Shown in pieces: positions 25,418 to 35,000 of a stretch of 64,000 nucleotides of DNA. The number at the start of each line of letters is the position of its first letter. Within the stretch, counting starts at the first letter, position 1. The stretch is from assembly GCF_042688385.1 (NCBI RefSeq), contig NZ_JBHUPY010000020.1, forward strand, positions 1-64,000. The letters run 5' to 3'. The position numbers and the translations under genes are program-made. This DNA comes from Herpetosiphon sp042688385 (GTDB lineage: Bacteria; Chloroflexota; Chloroflexia; Chloroflexales; Herpetosiphonaceae). The notes below the pieces were generated by a model. It had not been told where the DNA came from. It did not search any database and was given only the letters and a program-made list of their open reading frames with translations.

Positions 25418-26923
25418 ATGCTTGCTTATTGGATTAATCTGCTATTCGTGGTGCTTGAAACTGCTTTAGGTACGTTTATTCTGGCGCGGGCAAGCCAATA
25501 TCGGCCTGCCCGAATCTTCTTTTGCTTAACCTTGTGTTTGGTGGTGATTAATAGCACGGCGCTTGCCCGTAATCTAACCACCGATCCAGCTAGCTCATAT
25601 ATTTTGGTTTGTGTTGCGCTGATTAGCTTAGGCCTCTTGTGTTTATTAATGCTGCTGCTGTTTGCGGCGCTGTTTATGCCTCAATGGTGGGAAGGCCAGC
25701 GCCCAATTCGCTGGATTAGTCTGGTTTATGTTGGGGCGATTGGCATAGTAGCGCTTGATCTGGTTGGCCAATTTGGTTGGTTTACCGCAGGTATAGCGCT
25801 CGATCAAGAGATTTATCGGCCAATTGCTGGCTCGGCAGCTGGCTTGATGTTGGGCTTATTTAGCCTTGGGTGGTTGGTTCAGCTTGGTTTGTTGGCAACG
25901 GCATTTTGGCGTAATCCAGCAACGAGGCGCTCGATTAGCTGGCTCATGTTCGCCATTTTATTTACAGCGCTGACCAACTCGGTCTTGGGAATTATTAAGT
26001 TGGATTCAAGTGGGCAGCTCGCGAGCATTTTGCAAACCGTGCCTTTAGTGCTGAGTTTGACCTATATTGTGCTACGTGGGAGTTTATTTCAAACCAAACA
26101 AGTGGCAGTGCAGCAGGCGCTGCAAACGATGAGCGAGGCCATGGTTGTGGTTGATCGCGAAGGCATGTTGGTGTATCTCAATTATGCAGCTCAACAGCTT
26201 GGCTTGCAGAATCAACAACCACTTCAGCCCAATTTAGCCACAATTGGGGTTGCTGCTGAGGATATTGCAGCATTGCAGCGTGCCTTAGCTCAAGATCCAT
26301 TCCAGCCTTTTAGCCAAACGTTGGCTTTAGGCGAGCCACTGCGCTTGCTGGAAAATACGGTCTCGCCAGTGTTAGATAGCGCTGGGCAGATTCAAGGCAC
26401 GATGTTGTTTATTCGCGATATTACTGAATTGGAACGGCGCACGGCGTTGCTTGAGCAGGAACGGCGGCGGCTGAGTACCACGGTAGAGCAGCTTGAGCAA
26501 GAGCAAGCACAGCGCAATCAATTGGCGCAGGCGGTGCAAGCACTTTCGTTTCCGACGATTCCGGTTTTGCCTGGCGTGTTAGTTATGCCGCTGATTGGCG
26601 TGCTCGATCAGCAGCGAATTGCTGAATGCCAGCAGGTATTGATGGAATCGCTCAATCAGCAAGCGGTGCAACGCTTATTAATTGATTTGACTGGAGTTCA
26701 GTTGATTGATGACGAAGGTGCAAATGGTATGCAACGAATTTTGCGGGCGGCCTATTTGCTGGGGGCACAAACAACCTTAATTGGGGTTCGGCCCGATGTT
26801 GCTCAAACATTGGTAAGTATGGGAGCCGATTTGAACGCTGTGGCGACAGCAGCAACCTTGCAAGCAGCAATTGGCCAAATTATTGCAAAAAAAGAGCCAC
26901 ATCAAGCGCTAAAAACTTGCTGA
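25418..26923 (+). CDS. Membrane sensor with PAS and STAS domains
   Basis: The 501-residue protein has an N-terminal block of about seven membrane spans (residues 1-225, like the 7TM region of some histidine kinases) and a PAS domain (ALQTMSEAMVVVDREGMLVYLN...). A coiled coil (ELERRTALLEQERRRL...) leads to a C-terminal STAS domain (VLVMPLIGVLDQQRIAECQ, LLIDLTGVQLIDDEGANGMQ). STAS proteins of the RsbR/SpoIIAA type are phosphorylated switches in partner-switching pathways. Here a membrane sensor takes the place of the usual soluble N-terminal domain. The next two genes, convergent with it, are RsbR-like STAS proteins, so a shared signalling module is likely. Confidence 0.85.
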   Translation: MLAYWINLLFVVLETALGTFILARASQYRPARIFFCLTLCLVVINSTALARNLTTDPASSYILVCVALISLGLLCLLMLLLFAALFMPQWWEGQRPIRWISLVYVGAIGIVALDLVGQFGWFTAGIALDQEIYRPIAGSAAGLMLGLFSLGWLVQLGLLATAFWRNPATRRSISWLMFAILFTALTNSVLGIIKLDSSGQLASILQTVPLVLSLTYIVLRGSLFQTKQVAVQQALQTMSEAMVVVDREGMLVYLNYAAQQLGLQNQQPLQPNLATIGVAAEDIAALQRALAQDPFQPFSQTLALGEPLRLLENTVSPVLDSAGQIQGTMLFIRDITELERRTALLEQERRRLSTTVEQLEQEQAQRNQLAQAVQALSFPTIPVLPGVLVMPLIGVLDQQRIAECQQVLMESLNQQAVQRLLIDLTGVQLIDDEGANGMQRILRAAYLLGAQTTLIGVRPDVAQTLVSMGADLNAVATAATLQAAIGQIIAKKEPHQALKTC

Positions 26924-26944
26924 TGTGGCTCGTATGGGTTGCGA

Positions 26945-27760
26945 TTAGCGCGGGCGAATCGCTAAACCCTGCAATTCGAGCGCATATTCAACCCCTGCTT
27001 GCAAGTTGGCACGGGTCACGATGCCCGTTAGGTCAATGCCCAATTGAACGATCGTTTGGGCAATTTCGGCCCCGATACCGACCAAAACGACGGTTGAGCC
27101 AAGCAAACGAGCGGCGCGGGCTGCTTGCAAGAGATAGTTGGCAACCCCAGTATCAATGACTGGCACGCCGGTAATATCCAAAATAACAACATCGGCGCTA
27201 TAGGTATTTATTGCTTCGAGCAAGGCTTCCATAATTTGGCCTGCACGGCGCGAATCGACCGAGCCAATCAGAGGTAGCACCAAAATGCCGCCATAGACTG
27301 GCACAATTGGTGATGAAACCTCGGCTAAGGCTGATTCTTGGTTGGAAATAATTTCGACTTGAGCATCTTCATAGCCGTTGAACATGCCCATCATGCCTTC
27401 TGCGGTGAGTTCATGGAGGCGGTCGAGCATTTCGAGCAAGAAGACCGGATCATCCGTATAATAGTTACGCAACACGCTAGCAGTTGCTTGGTTGGCGCTG
27501 CGCAACACTTGTTGAACGCTATTTAAAGGAATATTTTGGCGAAAGCGATCGTAGCTAATATCGCGCATATGTTGCTGATAGGCATGCTTCTCAGGATCAC
27601 GCAAATCTTGAATTAATGCATCCATTGAGGCAACTGTGCGTTTTTTAAGTTCCTCGCGCGCCATTTTGCTATATTCAACCACATTGGCTTGAATGACCCC
27701 GATCGTGGCTTCGATAATTTCATCGAAGTGTTTGGTGTAAAAAGCTGCTAAATCTGCCAC
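26945..27760 (-). CDS. RsbR-like stressosome/STAS protein (first paralogue)
   Basis: The 271-residue protein joins an N-terminal helical sensor part (about 1-140, RsbR-like) to a C-terminal STAS domain: SSPIVPVYGGILVLPLIGS, VVILDITGVPVIDTGVANYLL, LLGSTVVLVGIGAEIAQTI. The D-I-T-G-V and V-I-D-T segments include the Thr usually phosphorylated in RsbR proteins. It starts at GTG behind GGAGGG. A paralogue with nearly the same STAS domain but a different sensor follows on the same strand, upstream in transcription. In Bacillus such proteins form the stressosome with RsbS and RsbT; neither partner is in this window. Confidence 0.88.
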   Translation of the reverse strand: MADLAAFYTKHFDEIIEATIGVIQANVVEYSKMAREELKKRTVASMDALIQDLRDPEKHAYQQHMRDISYDRFRQNIPLNSVQQVLRSANQATASVLRNYYTDDPVFLLEMLDRLHELTAEGMMGMFNGYEDAQVEIISNQESALAEVSSPIVPVYGGILVLPLIGSVDSRRAGQIMEALLEAINTYSADVVILDITGVPVIDTGVANYLLQAARAARLLGSTVVLVGIGAEIAQTIVQLGIDLTGIVTRANLQAGVEYALELQGLAIRPR

Positions 27761-27869
27761 AGTTGCGAGCCCTCCTAAAGTTAGGTTTTTTGGATTGCGA
27801 TAAAAGATACCAACCTACTGCGATCTGCCGAGTCTCTAACTATGCTGATTTAACAGCGTTTTGGCTTGA

Positions 27870-28685
27870 TTAGCGTGGGCGAATTGCCAAGCCTTGTAAA
27901 TCTAAGGCATATTCAATGCCCGATTGTAAGTTGGCGCGGGTGATAATGCCAGTTAAATCGATGCCCAATTGAACGATTGTTTGGGCAATTTCGGCCCCGA
28001 TGCCCACCAAGACAACGGTTGAGCCAAGCAAGCGTGCGGCACGGGCGGCTTGTAAGAGATAATTGGCAACGCCAGTATCGATAACTGGCACGCCAGTAAT
28101 ATCTAAAATTACCACATCGGCGCTATAGGTATTAATCGATTCAAGTAGTGATTCCATAATTTGGCCTGCGCGCATCGAATCGATTGAGCCAATTAATGGT
28201 AAGACCAACACGCCCTCATAGACGGGCACAATTGGCGATGAAACTTCGGCGAGGGCATAGGTTTGCGATGAAATAATTTCATCTTTGTGCTGCTGAAATC
28301 CCTCGTAGACTGCGGCGATTGCGGCGGTAGTAATTTGATGACCTTTTTCAATCACATTAATTTGATCGGTGGGGCTATCGCTGTAGGCTTCGCGCAAGCT
28401 TTTAATCATAATATCGGTAGAAACAAGCAATACCTCTAAGAACGCGCCAATAGGAATGCCTTGTTGGGCACGTACATAACTGGTTTGCCGCCAATAATCA
28501 GGGAAAGCCTGCGGTTTGTCGTTATCGAGATCGCGGGCATATGGATCAAGCCCAGCTATTACCCGTTTACGCACATCATCTCTGGGCATTGAACCGTAGG
28601 TGGGAATTTGGCTTTGTAAGGCGTTGATAACGCGATCGACAATGACTTCTTCGTGCTGCTTGAACATTTGATAATAGCTGGTCAT
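27870..28685 (-). CDS. RsbR-like stressosome/STAS protein (second paralogue)
   Basis: The 271-residue protein has the same length and design as its neighbour. Its last 130 residues are almost identical to those of the other copy, while the N-terminal 140 residues (MTSYYQMFKQHEEVIVDRVINALQ...) are only distantly similar. This indicates a tandem duplication in which the sensor diverged while the STAS output was kept. AAGGAG is well placed before the ATG. It lies 110 bp from the other copy with no clear terminator between, so both could be on one transcript that starts here. Confidence 0.88.
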   Translation of the reverse strand: MTSYYQMFKQHEEVIVDRVINALQSQIPTYGSMPRDDVRKRVIAGLDPYARDLDNDKPQAFPDYWRQTSYVRAQQGIPIGAFLEVLLVSTDIMIKSLREAYSDSPTDQINVIEKGHQITTAAIAAVYEGFQQHKDEIISSQTYALAEVSSPIVPVYEGVLVLPLIGSIDSMRAGQIMESLLESINTYSADVVILDITGVPVIDTGVANYLLQAARAARLLGSTVVLVGIGAEIAQTIVQLGIDLTGIITRANLQSGIEYALDLQGLAIRPR

Positions 28686-28748
28686 GCAGGCTCCTTGAAT
28701 GCTGGCAAGGTTTCCCGATTGCCAAGGTATCTCGCTTCTGGTTTGGTC

Positions 28749-28779
28749 AACGGAAGGGTTTCTCTACGACCCTTCCGTT
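28749..28779. terminator. Hairpin between leuS and the rsbR-like genes
   Basis: AACGGAAGGGT (28749-28759) pairs perfectly with ACCCTTCCGTT (28769-28779). It lies just past the leuS stop on the minus strand. No T-run follows, so termination may be factor-assisted. Confidence 0.55.
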
Positions 28780-28793
28780 GCAACACCAAACAC

Positions 28794-31238
28794 TTATTTG
28801 ATGACGATGTTGACCAAGCGATTTGGTACAACAATTTGCTTGACGATGGTCTTGCCTTCAACCAACGGTGCAATCTTTTCATCGGCCAACGCGGCAGCAA
28901 TAATTGTTGCTTCATCGGCGTTGGCGGCTACCTGTATTTTACCGCGAACTTTACCATTGATTTGCACTGGCAATTCAATTGATTCGTCGATTAATAAGGC
29001 TTCGTCGTAGCTTGGCCAAGCTTGCAGGTGCACGCTTTCGCTATGGCCCAAGAATTCCCACAATTCTTCGGCAATATGCGGCGCGATTGGCGCTAACAAC
29101 AAGGTTAAGGCTTCGCTGGCTTTGCGCCATTGTTCGCTGCCATAAACATCGGTTTCGCGGGCTTTCATCAATTCGTTGACGAATTCCATCAAGCCAGCAA
29201 TGGCGGTGTTAAAGGCAAAGCGTTGAATATCGTCGCCAACTTTTTTGATGATGCGATGGGTTTGGCGTTCCAAAGTGCTAGCATCGCCCGCTGCATCGTG
29301 GCGTTGCGGCGTATCGGTCACGACGCGCCAAGCCCGATCTAAGAAGCGCACACAACCCTCGATGCCGCGATTGTTCCACGGGCCGCCTTGCTCCCACGGG
29401 CCGATGAACATTAAGAAGGTGCGCACGGTGTCGGCCCCATATTGGGCTACCAGCATATCTGGGTCAATCACGTTGCCGCGTGATTTGGACATTTTATTAC
29501 TATCTTCGCCTAAAATCACCCCTTGGTTGATCAAGCGGGTCATTGGTTCGTTGGCGCTGACCAAGCCCAAATCGCGCATGGCCTTCCACCAAAAGCGGGT
29601 GTACAACAAGTGCATCACTGCATGCTCACGCCCACCAGTATATTGATCAACTGGCAACCATTTATCGGCGATGGCTTTGGTAAATGGCGCATTGGCATCG
29701 TGAGGGCTTAAGTAGCGTGCTTGATACCACGATGAATCGACAAAAGTATCCATGGTGTCGGTATCGCGCTCAGCTTCGCCGCCACAATTGGGGCAGGTAG
29801 TAAAGCGCCACGTTGGGTGCAATTTCAAGGGCGATTCGCCAGTTGGCTTGAAATCGACCTCATCGGGCAACAGCAAGGGCAATTGATCTTCTGGCACGGG
29901 TACAGTACCACATGTTGGGCAATAGATCATTGGGATTGGCGTGCCCCAATAGCGTTGGCGGCTGACCAACCAATCGCGCAAGCGATAGTTGATTGCCCGT
30001 TTGCCCAATTGTTCAGCTTCCAACCATTTAATGACTGCTTCTTTGGCTTCTGCTGAGCTTAACCCATCGATCTGGCCCGAATTGACCACCGTGCCATAAG
30101 CTGCTTCGGCTGCTTCCAAGGGTGTTTCCGCAGTTTGCTCTGCTTGGATAACCACGCGCTTGATTGGCAAGCCAAAGGTTGTGGCAAACGCAAAATCGCG
30201 TTCGTCGTGGCCGGGCACAGCCATAATCGCGCCAGTACCATAGGTCATCAGCACATAGTCGGCAATCCAAATGGGCACGCGCTCTTGGCTGGCCGGATTA
30301 ATCGCATAGGCACCGATCCACACGCCAGTTTTGGGTTTCTCGTCGTCGGTTGATTGGCGCTCAACTTCGGTTTTGCGAATTGCTTCGGCGACATAGGCAT
30401 CGACGCTGGCTTTTTGCTCGGCGCTGGTCAATTTAGCAACTAAGGGATGTTCGGGAGCCAAAACCATAAAGGTTGCGCCCCACAAGGTATCGGGTCGCGT
30501 TGAAAAGACCGTGATTGGATCGCCGGCCTCAGATTTAAAGGTAATTTCGGCACCTTCCGAGCGCCCGATCCAATTGCGTTGCATCGACGTAATGCGTTCT
30601 GGCCAATCCAAGCCTGAGAAATCCAGCAATTCATCGGCGTAGGAAGTAATTTTGAAATACCATTGATCCAAATCGCGCTTGGTGACTAAGCTATCGCAGC
30701 GTTCGCAGCGGCGTTCGTCGCCAATAACCTGTTCGCGGGCCAAGGTTGTATTACACTTGGGACACCAATCGACAGCTGAGAATTTTTTATAGGCCAAGCC
30801 ACGTTTGAAAAACTGAATAAAAAACCACTGGTTCCAGCGATAATATTCAGGGTCGGCACTGACAATCTGTTGCTGCCAATCGACCATCATGCCCATTGAT
30901 TGCAACTGGCCGCGCATATATTCAATGTTTGAATAGGTCCATTTGCGCGGATCTAAGTTGTTTTTGATGGCGGCATTTTCGGCGGGTAAGCCAAAGGCAT
31001 CGAAGCCCATTGGGAAAAAGACGTTGTAGCCCTGCATGCGCATATAGCGGGCATGCACATCGCTGGGCGACATGGCATACCAATGGCCAATGTGCAAATT
31101 GCCCGATGGATAGGGCAGCATAGTGACTGCATAATGTTTTGGTTTATCACTGTCTGGCTCAAAGCGATAAATTCCATCACGTTCCCAGCGTTCGCGCCAT
31201 TTTGGCTCGGTGACGCTACTGTCATAACGAGTGGCCAT
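28794..31238 (-). CDS. leuS: Leucyl-tRNA synthetase
   Basis: The 814-residue class-I synthetase charges tRNA-Leu. It has the HIGH-type motif PYPSGNLHIGHWYAMSPSD (near 38-56), a Cys-rich zinc region CPKCNTTL...CERCDSL, and an inserted editing domain with GTGAIMAVPGHDERDF. A second zinc-like site (CPTCGTVPVP...CPNCGGEAERD) and the KMSKS loop SNKMSKSRGNVIDPD follow, then the C-terminal anticodon domain ending QINGKVRGKI. Length and motifs are normal for bacterial LeuRS. AAGGAG precedes the ATG. A T-box leader immediately upstream should control it by uncharged tRNA-Leu; the tRNA-Leu(CAG) gene is 14 kb away in the window. Confidence 0.97.
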   Translation of the reverse strand: MATRYDSSVTEPKWRERWERDGIYRFEPDSDKPKHYAVTMLPYPSGNLHIGHWYAMSPSDVHARYMRMQGYNVFFPMGFDAFGLPAENAAIKNNLDPRKWTYSNIEYMRGQLQSMGMMVDWQQQIVSADPEYYRWNQWFFIQFFKRGLAYKKFSAVDWCPKCNTTLAREQVIGDERRCERCDSLVTKRDLDQWYFKITSYADELLDFSGLDWPERITSMQRNWIGRSEGAEITFKSEAGDPITVFSTRPDTLWGATFMVLAPEHPLVAKLTSAEQKASVDAYVAEAIRKTEVERQSTDDEKPKTGVWIGAYAINPASQERVPIWIADYVLMTYGTGAIMAVPGHDERDFAFATTFGLPIKRVVIQAEQTAETPLEAAEAAYGTVVNSGQIDGLSSAEAKEAVIKWLEAEQLGKRAINYRLRDWLVSRQRYWGTPIPMIYCPTCGTVPVPEDQLPLLLPDEVDFKPTGESPLKLHPTWRFTTCPNCGGEAERDTDTMDTFVDSSWYQARYLSPHDANAPFTKAIADKWLPVDQYTGGREHAVMHLLYTRFWWKAMRDLGLVSANEPMTRLINQGVILGEDSNKMSKSRGNVIDPDMLVAQYGADTVRTFLMFIGPWEQGGPWNNRGIEGCVRFLDRAWRVVTDTPQRHDAAGDASTLERQTHRIIKKVGDDIQRFAFNTAIAGLMEFVNELMKARETDVYGSEQWRKASEALTLLLAPIAPHIAEELWEFLGHSESVHLQAWPSYDEALLIDESIELPVQINGKVRGKIQVAANADEATIIAAALADEKIAPLVEGKTIVKQIVVPNRLVNIVIK

Positions 31239-31282
31239 AGTCTACTCCTTCGTTAACCATATCTAAATTGGCAAAAATCTAA

Positions 31283-31515
31283 AACAAAAAACCCCGAACT
31301 CATGCGAGGGACGGAGCAAAACCCCGTGGTACCACCCTGCTTATGAGCCGAAGCACATCACTTGTAGGCGCGATAACGGGCGCACCCGCCACCAACTACG
31401 CAGCCGAGGCTGTTCCCTGGTGGGGCAATAAACGGGCGAGTTGGGCGCTTGGTGTAGCTTTGCACCAACCAGCTACTCTCTGCAAAAACGCGCTTAATAC
31501 TCCCGCGAACCAAGT
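31283..31515 (-). promoter_or_regulatory. T-box riboswitch leader of leuS
   Basis: The minus strand carries the conserved antiterminator core AGGGTGGTACCACGG (around 31324-31341). A long upstream stem I follows the GAGAGTAGCTGGTTGGTGC pattern, and a GAACTC-like segment (CCAACTCGCC) offers CTC, a leucine codon at 31438-31440, as the specifier. A GC-rich hairpin and TTTTTT run lie just before leuS. T-boxes read uncharged tRNA and let transcription continue when the amino acid is scarce. The specifier assignment is made from alignment memory. Confidence 0.87.
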
Positions 31516-31532
31516 GTTATCAATTAATTGCG

Positions 31533-31538
31533 ATTATA
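31533..31538 (-). promoter_or_regulatory. -10 box upstream of the leuS T-box
   Basis: A perfect TATAAT lies on the minus strand about 20 bases before the T-box leader. A possible -35 TTGATG lies 19 bases further upstream, which is longer than ideal. Confidence 0.55.
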
Positions 31539-31793
31539 CCACGGCTTGATCAGCAGCCATCAATCTAAAGATTGAACTCTTTAACGACGCTGTGATTGTG
31601 AAGATAGCGCTGCTTAAGCCTAACGAAAGTACTAGGATTAAGCAAGATTAGCTGTTTAGCTGTGGTCATAGCTAACTACATACCTCGCTTTTGAAACTCA
31701 TTGGTCTAAGATCGCTAAAAATGCGCATTTGCGAGCCATTTAAGTTAAGCAAAACTAAGATTTTGCTGATTAGAATGAGCAATTAGGTTAAAT

Positions 31794-31822
31794 TTGCATA
31801 AAGAAATGCTTGCTAGTACAAT
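31794..31822 (+). promoter_or_regulatory. Candidate promoter of the secreted protease gene
   Basis: TTGCAT (31794-31799) and TACAAT (31817-31822) are 17 bases apart. The predicted start near 31829 leaves a leader of about 250 bases before the protease ATG. Confidence 0.5.
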
Positions 31823-31828
31823 AGTCCT

Positions 31829-32078
31829 ATCCCCAACGGGATACGAATTTAAGCGATTGTTGCCCCATAGCGCCTCAAACTGAAGCGTTACCATACGCCC
31901 ATAACCAGTGAACGGGCTTCTTTAAGCTATAACTCTCACCAAATTTGCGACAATCCCCTTTTGATGAAAGGAGGGATGCAGTTTAGTATTCGTATTTTGA
32001 CATTTTAGCCACTTGCTCACCATCGTACCGCTTGGAAATTGACTGGTATTACATACACACTTGTGTGTGGAGGATGGC
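31829..32078 (+). promoter_or_regulatory. Long structured 5' leader of the protease mRNA
   Basis: This 250-base stretch has no gene. It begins with TATCCC-CAAC-GGGATA (a 6-bp hairpin near 31829-31844) and contains GCCC/GGGC and CCTTTT/AAAGG pairings. It ends with ACACAC-TT-GTGTGT (32055-32068) touching the GGAGG ribosome site. The last hairpin could mask translation. No known riboswitch class is recognised. Confidence 0.4.
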
Positions 32079-35000
32079 ATGGCCAAATTCCCCTTCATTC
32101 GGCAAGCAGCCCTCATTGCAATGACGCTCTCATTGGGACTTCAAGGTGCGGCGCAACCAGCCCGTGCAGAAGTATTGCGTGCTCCGACTGCGACGACCAA
32201 ATTCCTCGTCGAACCCAACAGCCCAGCTAATAAATTTGTCCGCACAAATGGCACGTTAATTGCCGATTATGGTTCTTTTTCTGTTTGGCAAGTTGCCGAT
32301 AGTAACGTCAACAGCCTTAACAAATTAGCTGGTGCCCAAGCCGCCGATCTGGATACGATTGGTTTGCGCGGGATTAGCTTTAATCCTTTAAAAAACGTTC
32401 CCACGGTGCAATCAAGCTTGAGCCAAAGCCCAACTGCCGACCCCCAACTGTGGTTGGTGCAATTTGCGGGGCCGCTCAAGGATGCTTGGTTGGATGAAAT
32501 CACCAAAGCCGGGGCCGAACGCGTCATCTACATGCCCAACAACGCCTACCTCGTTTGGGCAAATGGCCAAACCTTGGCCAAACTCGATTCGCTTAGCAAG
32601 AGCAATGTAGCGATTCAATGGGCTGGTGCTTACCACCCAGAATATCGCTTGGCACCTGAATTGCGCCAAAAAGCCAGCAATCCCGATGCAAAGGGCCTGG
32701 TCGATGTCACGATTCAGTTTTACAACAGTGCCACAGTTGCGCAAGATGTAAACGAAGTGCTGAAAGCCAGCGCTCAAGTTTATGCAACGCCATGGCAAGT
32801 GCTCAACTTCACCACGATTTCGGTGCAAGTGAGCGAAGACGCTTTGGGTCCAATTGCTCGTCGCGCCAATGTCTACAACGTTGAGTCGTGGCAAGCTCCC
32901 AAGCTGATGGACGAGCGCCAAGGCCAAATTTTGGCTGGCAACATAACCACCGCTGGTGGCAAAGTTGTGCCAAATGGCCCAGGCTACCTCCAATGGTTGC
33001 AAAGCCAAGGCGTGCCAACCGATCCTAACCAATATCCAATTGTCGATATTGTCGATGATGGTCTGGATAACGGCACGACCTCGCCAATTCACCCTGACTT
33101 CTATGTCAATGGGGTGAAGCCTGGTACCTCGCGGATTGCCGCCGTTGGCAACTGTACTGCCGATGCGACTGGCGCAAACCAAGATGGCCACGGTCACCTT
33201 AATGTGGGGATCGTTGGTAGCTACAACAACTTGACTGGCTCGCCACACGTTGACGGTGCTAGCTCAGGGATTGCTGGTGGCTATCGGGTTGGCTTAGGTA
33301 TCTCGCCATTCGGTCGCATGGCCAGCACCAAAATCTTCAATAATGCTGGTAGCTTTAACCTAACCAACTGTGGTGGCGGTAGCAACTACTTTGGGATTAT
33401 CGAAATGGCTTATAGCCATGGCGCTGCAATCTCATCGAACAGTTGGGGTGCAGATAGCGGTGGTGCATATACCGCTTCATCACAAGCCTTCGACCAAGGC
33501 ACCCGTGATGCAAGTAGCACGACTGCTGGCAACCAAGAAATGACCCACATTATCGCTGCTGGTAATGCTGGTCGCGGTGGAGCTAACACGGTTGGCGCAC
33601 CTGGGACTGCGAAAAACGTTATCACCGTTGGCGCAACCGAAAACGTGCGCGATCAAGGCGTGATTGACGGTTGTAACGAACCCAATGCCGATAATGCTGA
33701 TGATATTGCTCTATTCTCAAGCCTTGGACCAACCGATGATGCGCGGGTTAAGCCCGACATTATGGCTCCTGGGACCCACGTGATGGGGCCAGCTTCACAA
33801 CAAGCTGACTTTAGTGGCGATAGCGTTTGTGCCATTGCTGGGAGTGCCTACTACCCAACCGGCCAAACCCTCTACACTTGGTCGAGCGGTACCAGCCACT
33901 CAACCCCAGCGGTTGCAGGCTCGGCTTCATTGCTCTACACCAAATATCGCACCAGCTTCGGCGGTGGGGTTGCTCCAAGCCCAGCTATGTTGAAAGCCTA
34001 TTTGTTGGCTTCAACCCGTTATCTCAACGGCACGGGCACCGGCGGCACCTTGCCATCGAACCAACAAGGTTGGGGCGATGTGAACTTGGCACCAGCCTTG
34101 GATAGCACTCAACGGATTTTGGTTGACCAAACTCGCACCTTTGGCGCAACTGGGGAAGAATTCACCCAAGTTGGTCAAATTGCTGAATCAACCAAGCCCG
34201 TGCGCATTACCTTGGCCTGGACTGACGCAGCTGGCAGCACAACTGGTAACAGCTATGTCAACAACCTTGATCTCGAAGTAACCGCTGGCGGCCAAACCTA
34301 CAAAGGTAATGTCTTCAACGGCGCACTTTCAACCACTGGTGGCACCGCCGATACCAAAAACAACATCGAAGGCGTATACTTGCCAGCAGGCACCACTGGC
34401 ACCATCCAAGTGAAAGTTATTGCCCGCAACATTGCTGGCGATGCAATTCCTGGTAATGCCGATACCACCGACCAAGACTTTGCCTTGTATGTTTACAACG
34501 GCTCAGTTGGCCCAACCGGTACCTTGACTGGCCGCGTTGCTCAAAGCAACAACAACCCAGTTGCTGGGGCAACCGTGCGGACTAGCGGTGGCGCAAGCGC
34601 TTTGACCAACGCCAGCGGTAACTACAGCATGGTTGTGCCAGTTGGTACCTATGCAGTAACCGCCAGCTTGCAAGGTGCTTTCCAAGCTGTACCAAGCGTA
34701 ACGATTACCCAAAATGTCACCACGACCCAAAACTTCACTTTGAGCTATGGCTCAATCAGTGGGACGGTGCGTGATGCCTTTACCCCAAGCAATGCTGTTG
34801 CTGGGGCAACCGTTTCGGTACCTGGTTACACCACCACCACCAACGCTGCTGGTCAATACACCATTCCAGTGGCAAATGTTGGCTCAACCACCGTTACGGT
34901 TAGCGCTCCAAAGTATGTTACCCAATCACAAACTGTGACGGTAGCCGATGCAACCAACGCTACCCAAGACTTTACCTTAGCCGCTGGTGCGGTCGCAGGG

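Noticed and set aside
32412..33248. 278-codon minus-strand frame inside the protease gene
   Set aside because: It is a shadow of the long S8 gene; the catalytic motifs on the plus strand are unambiguous.
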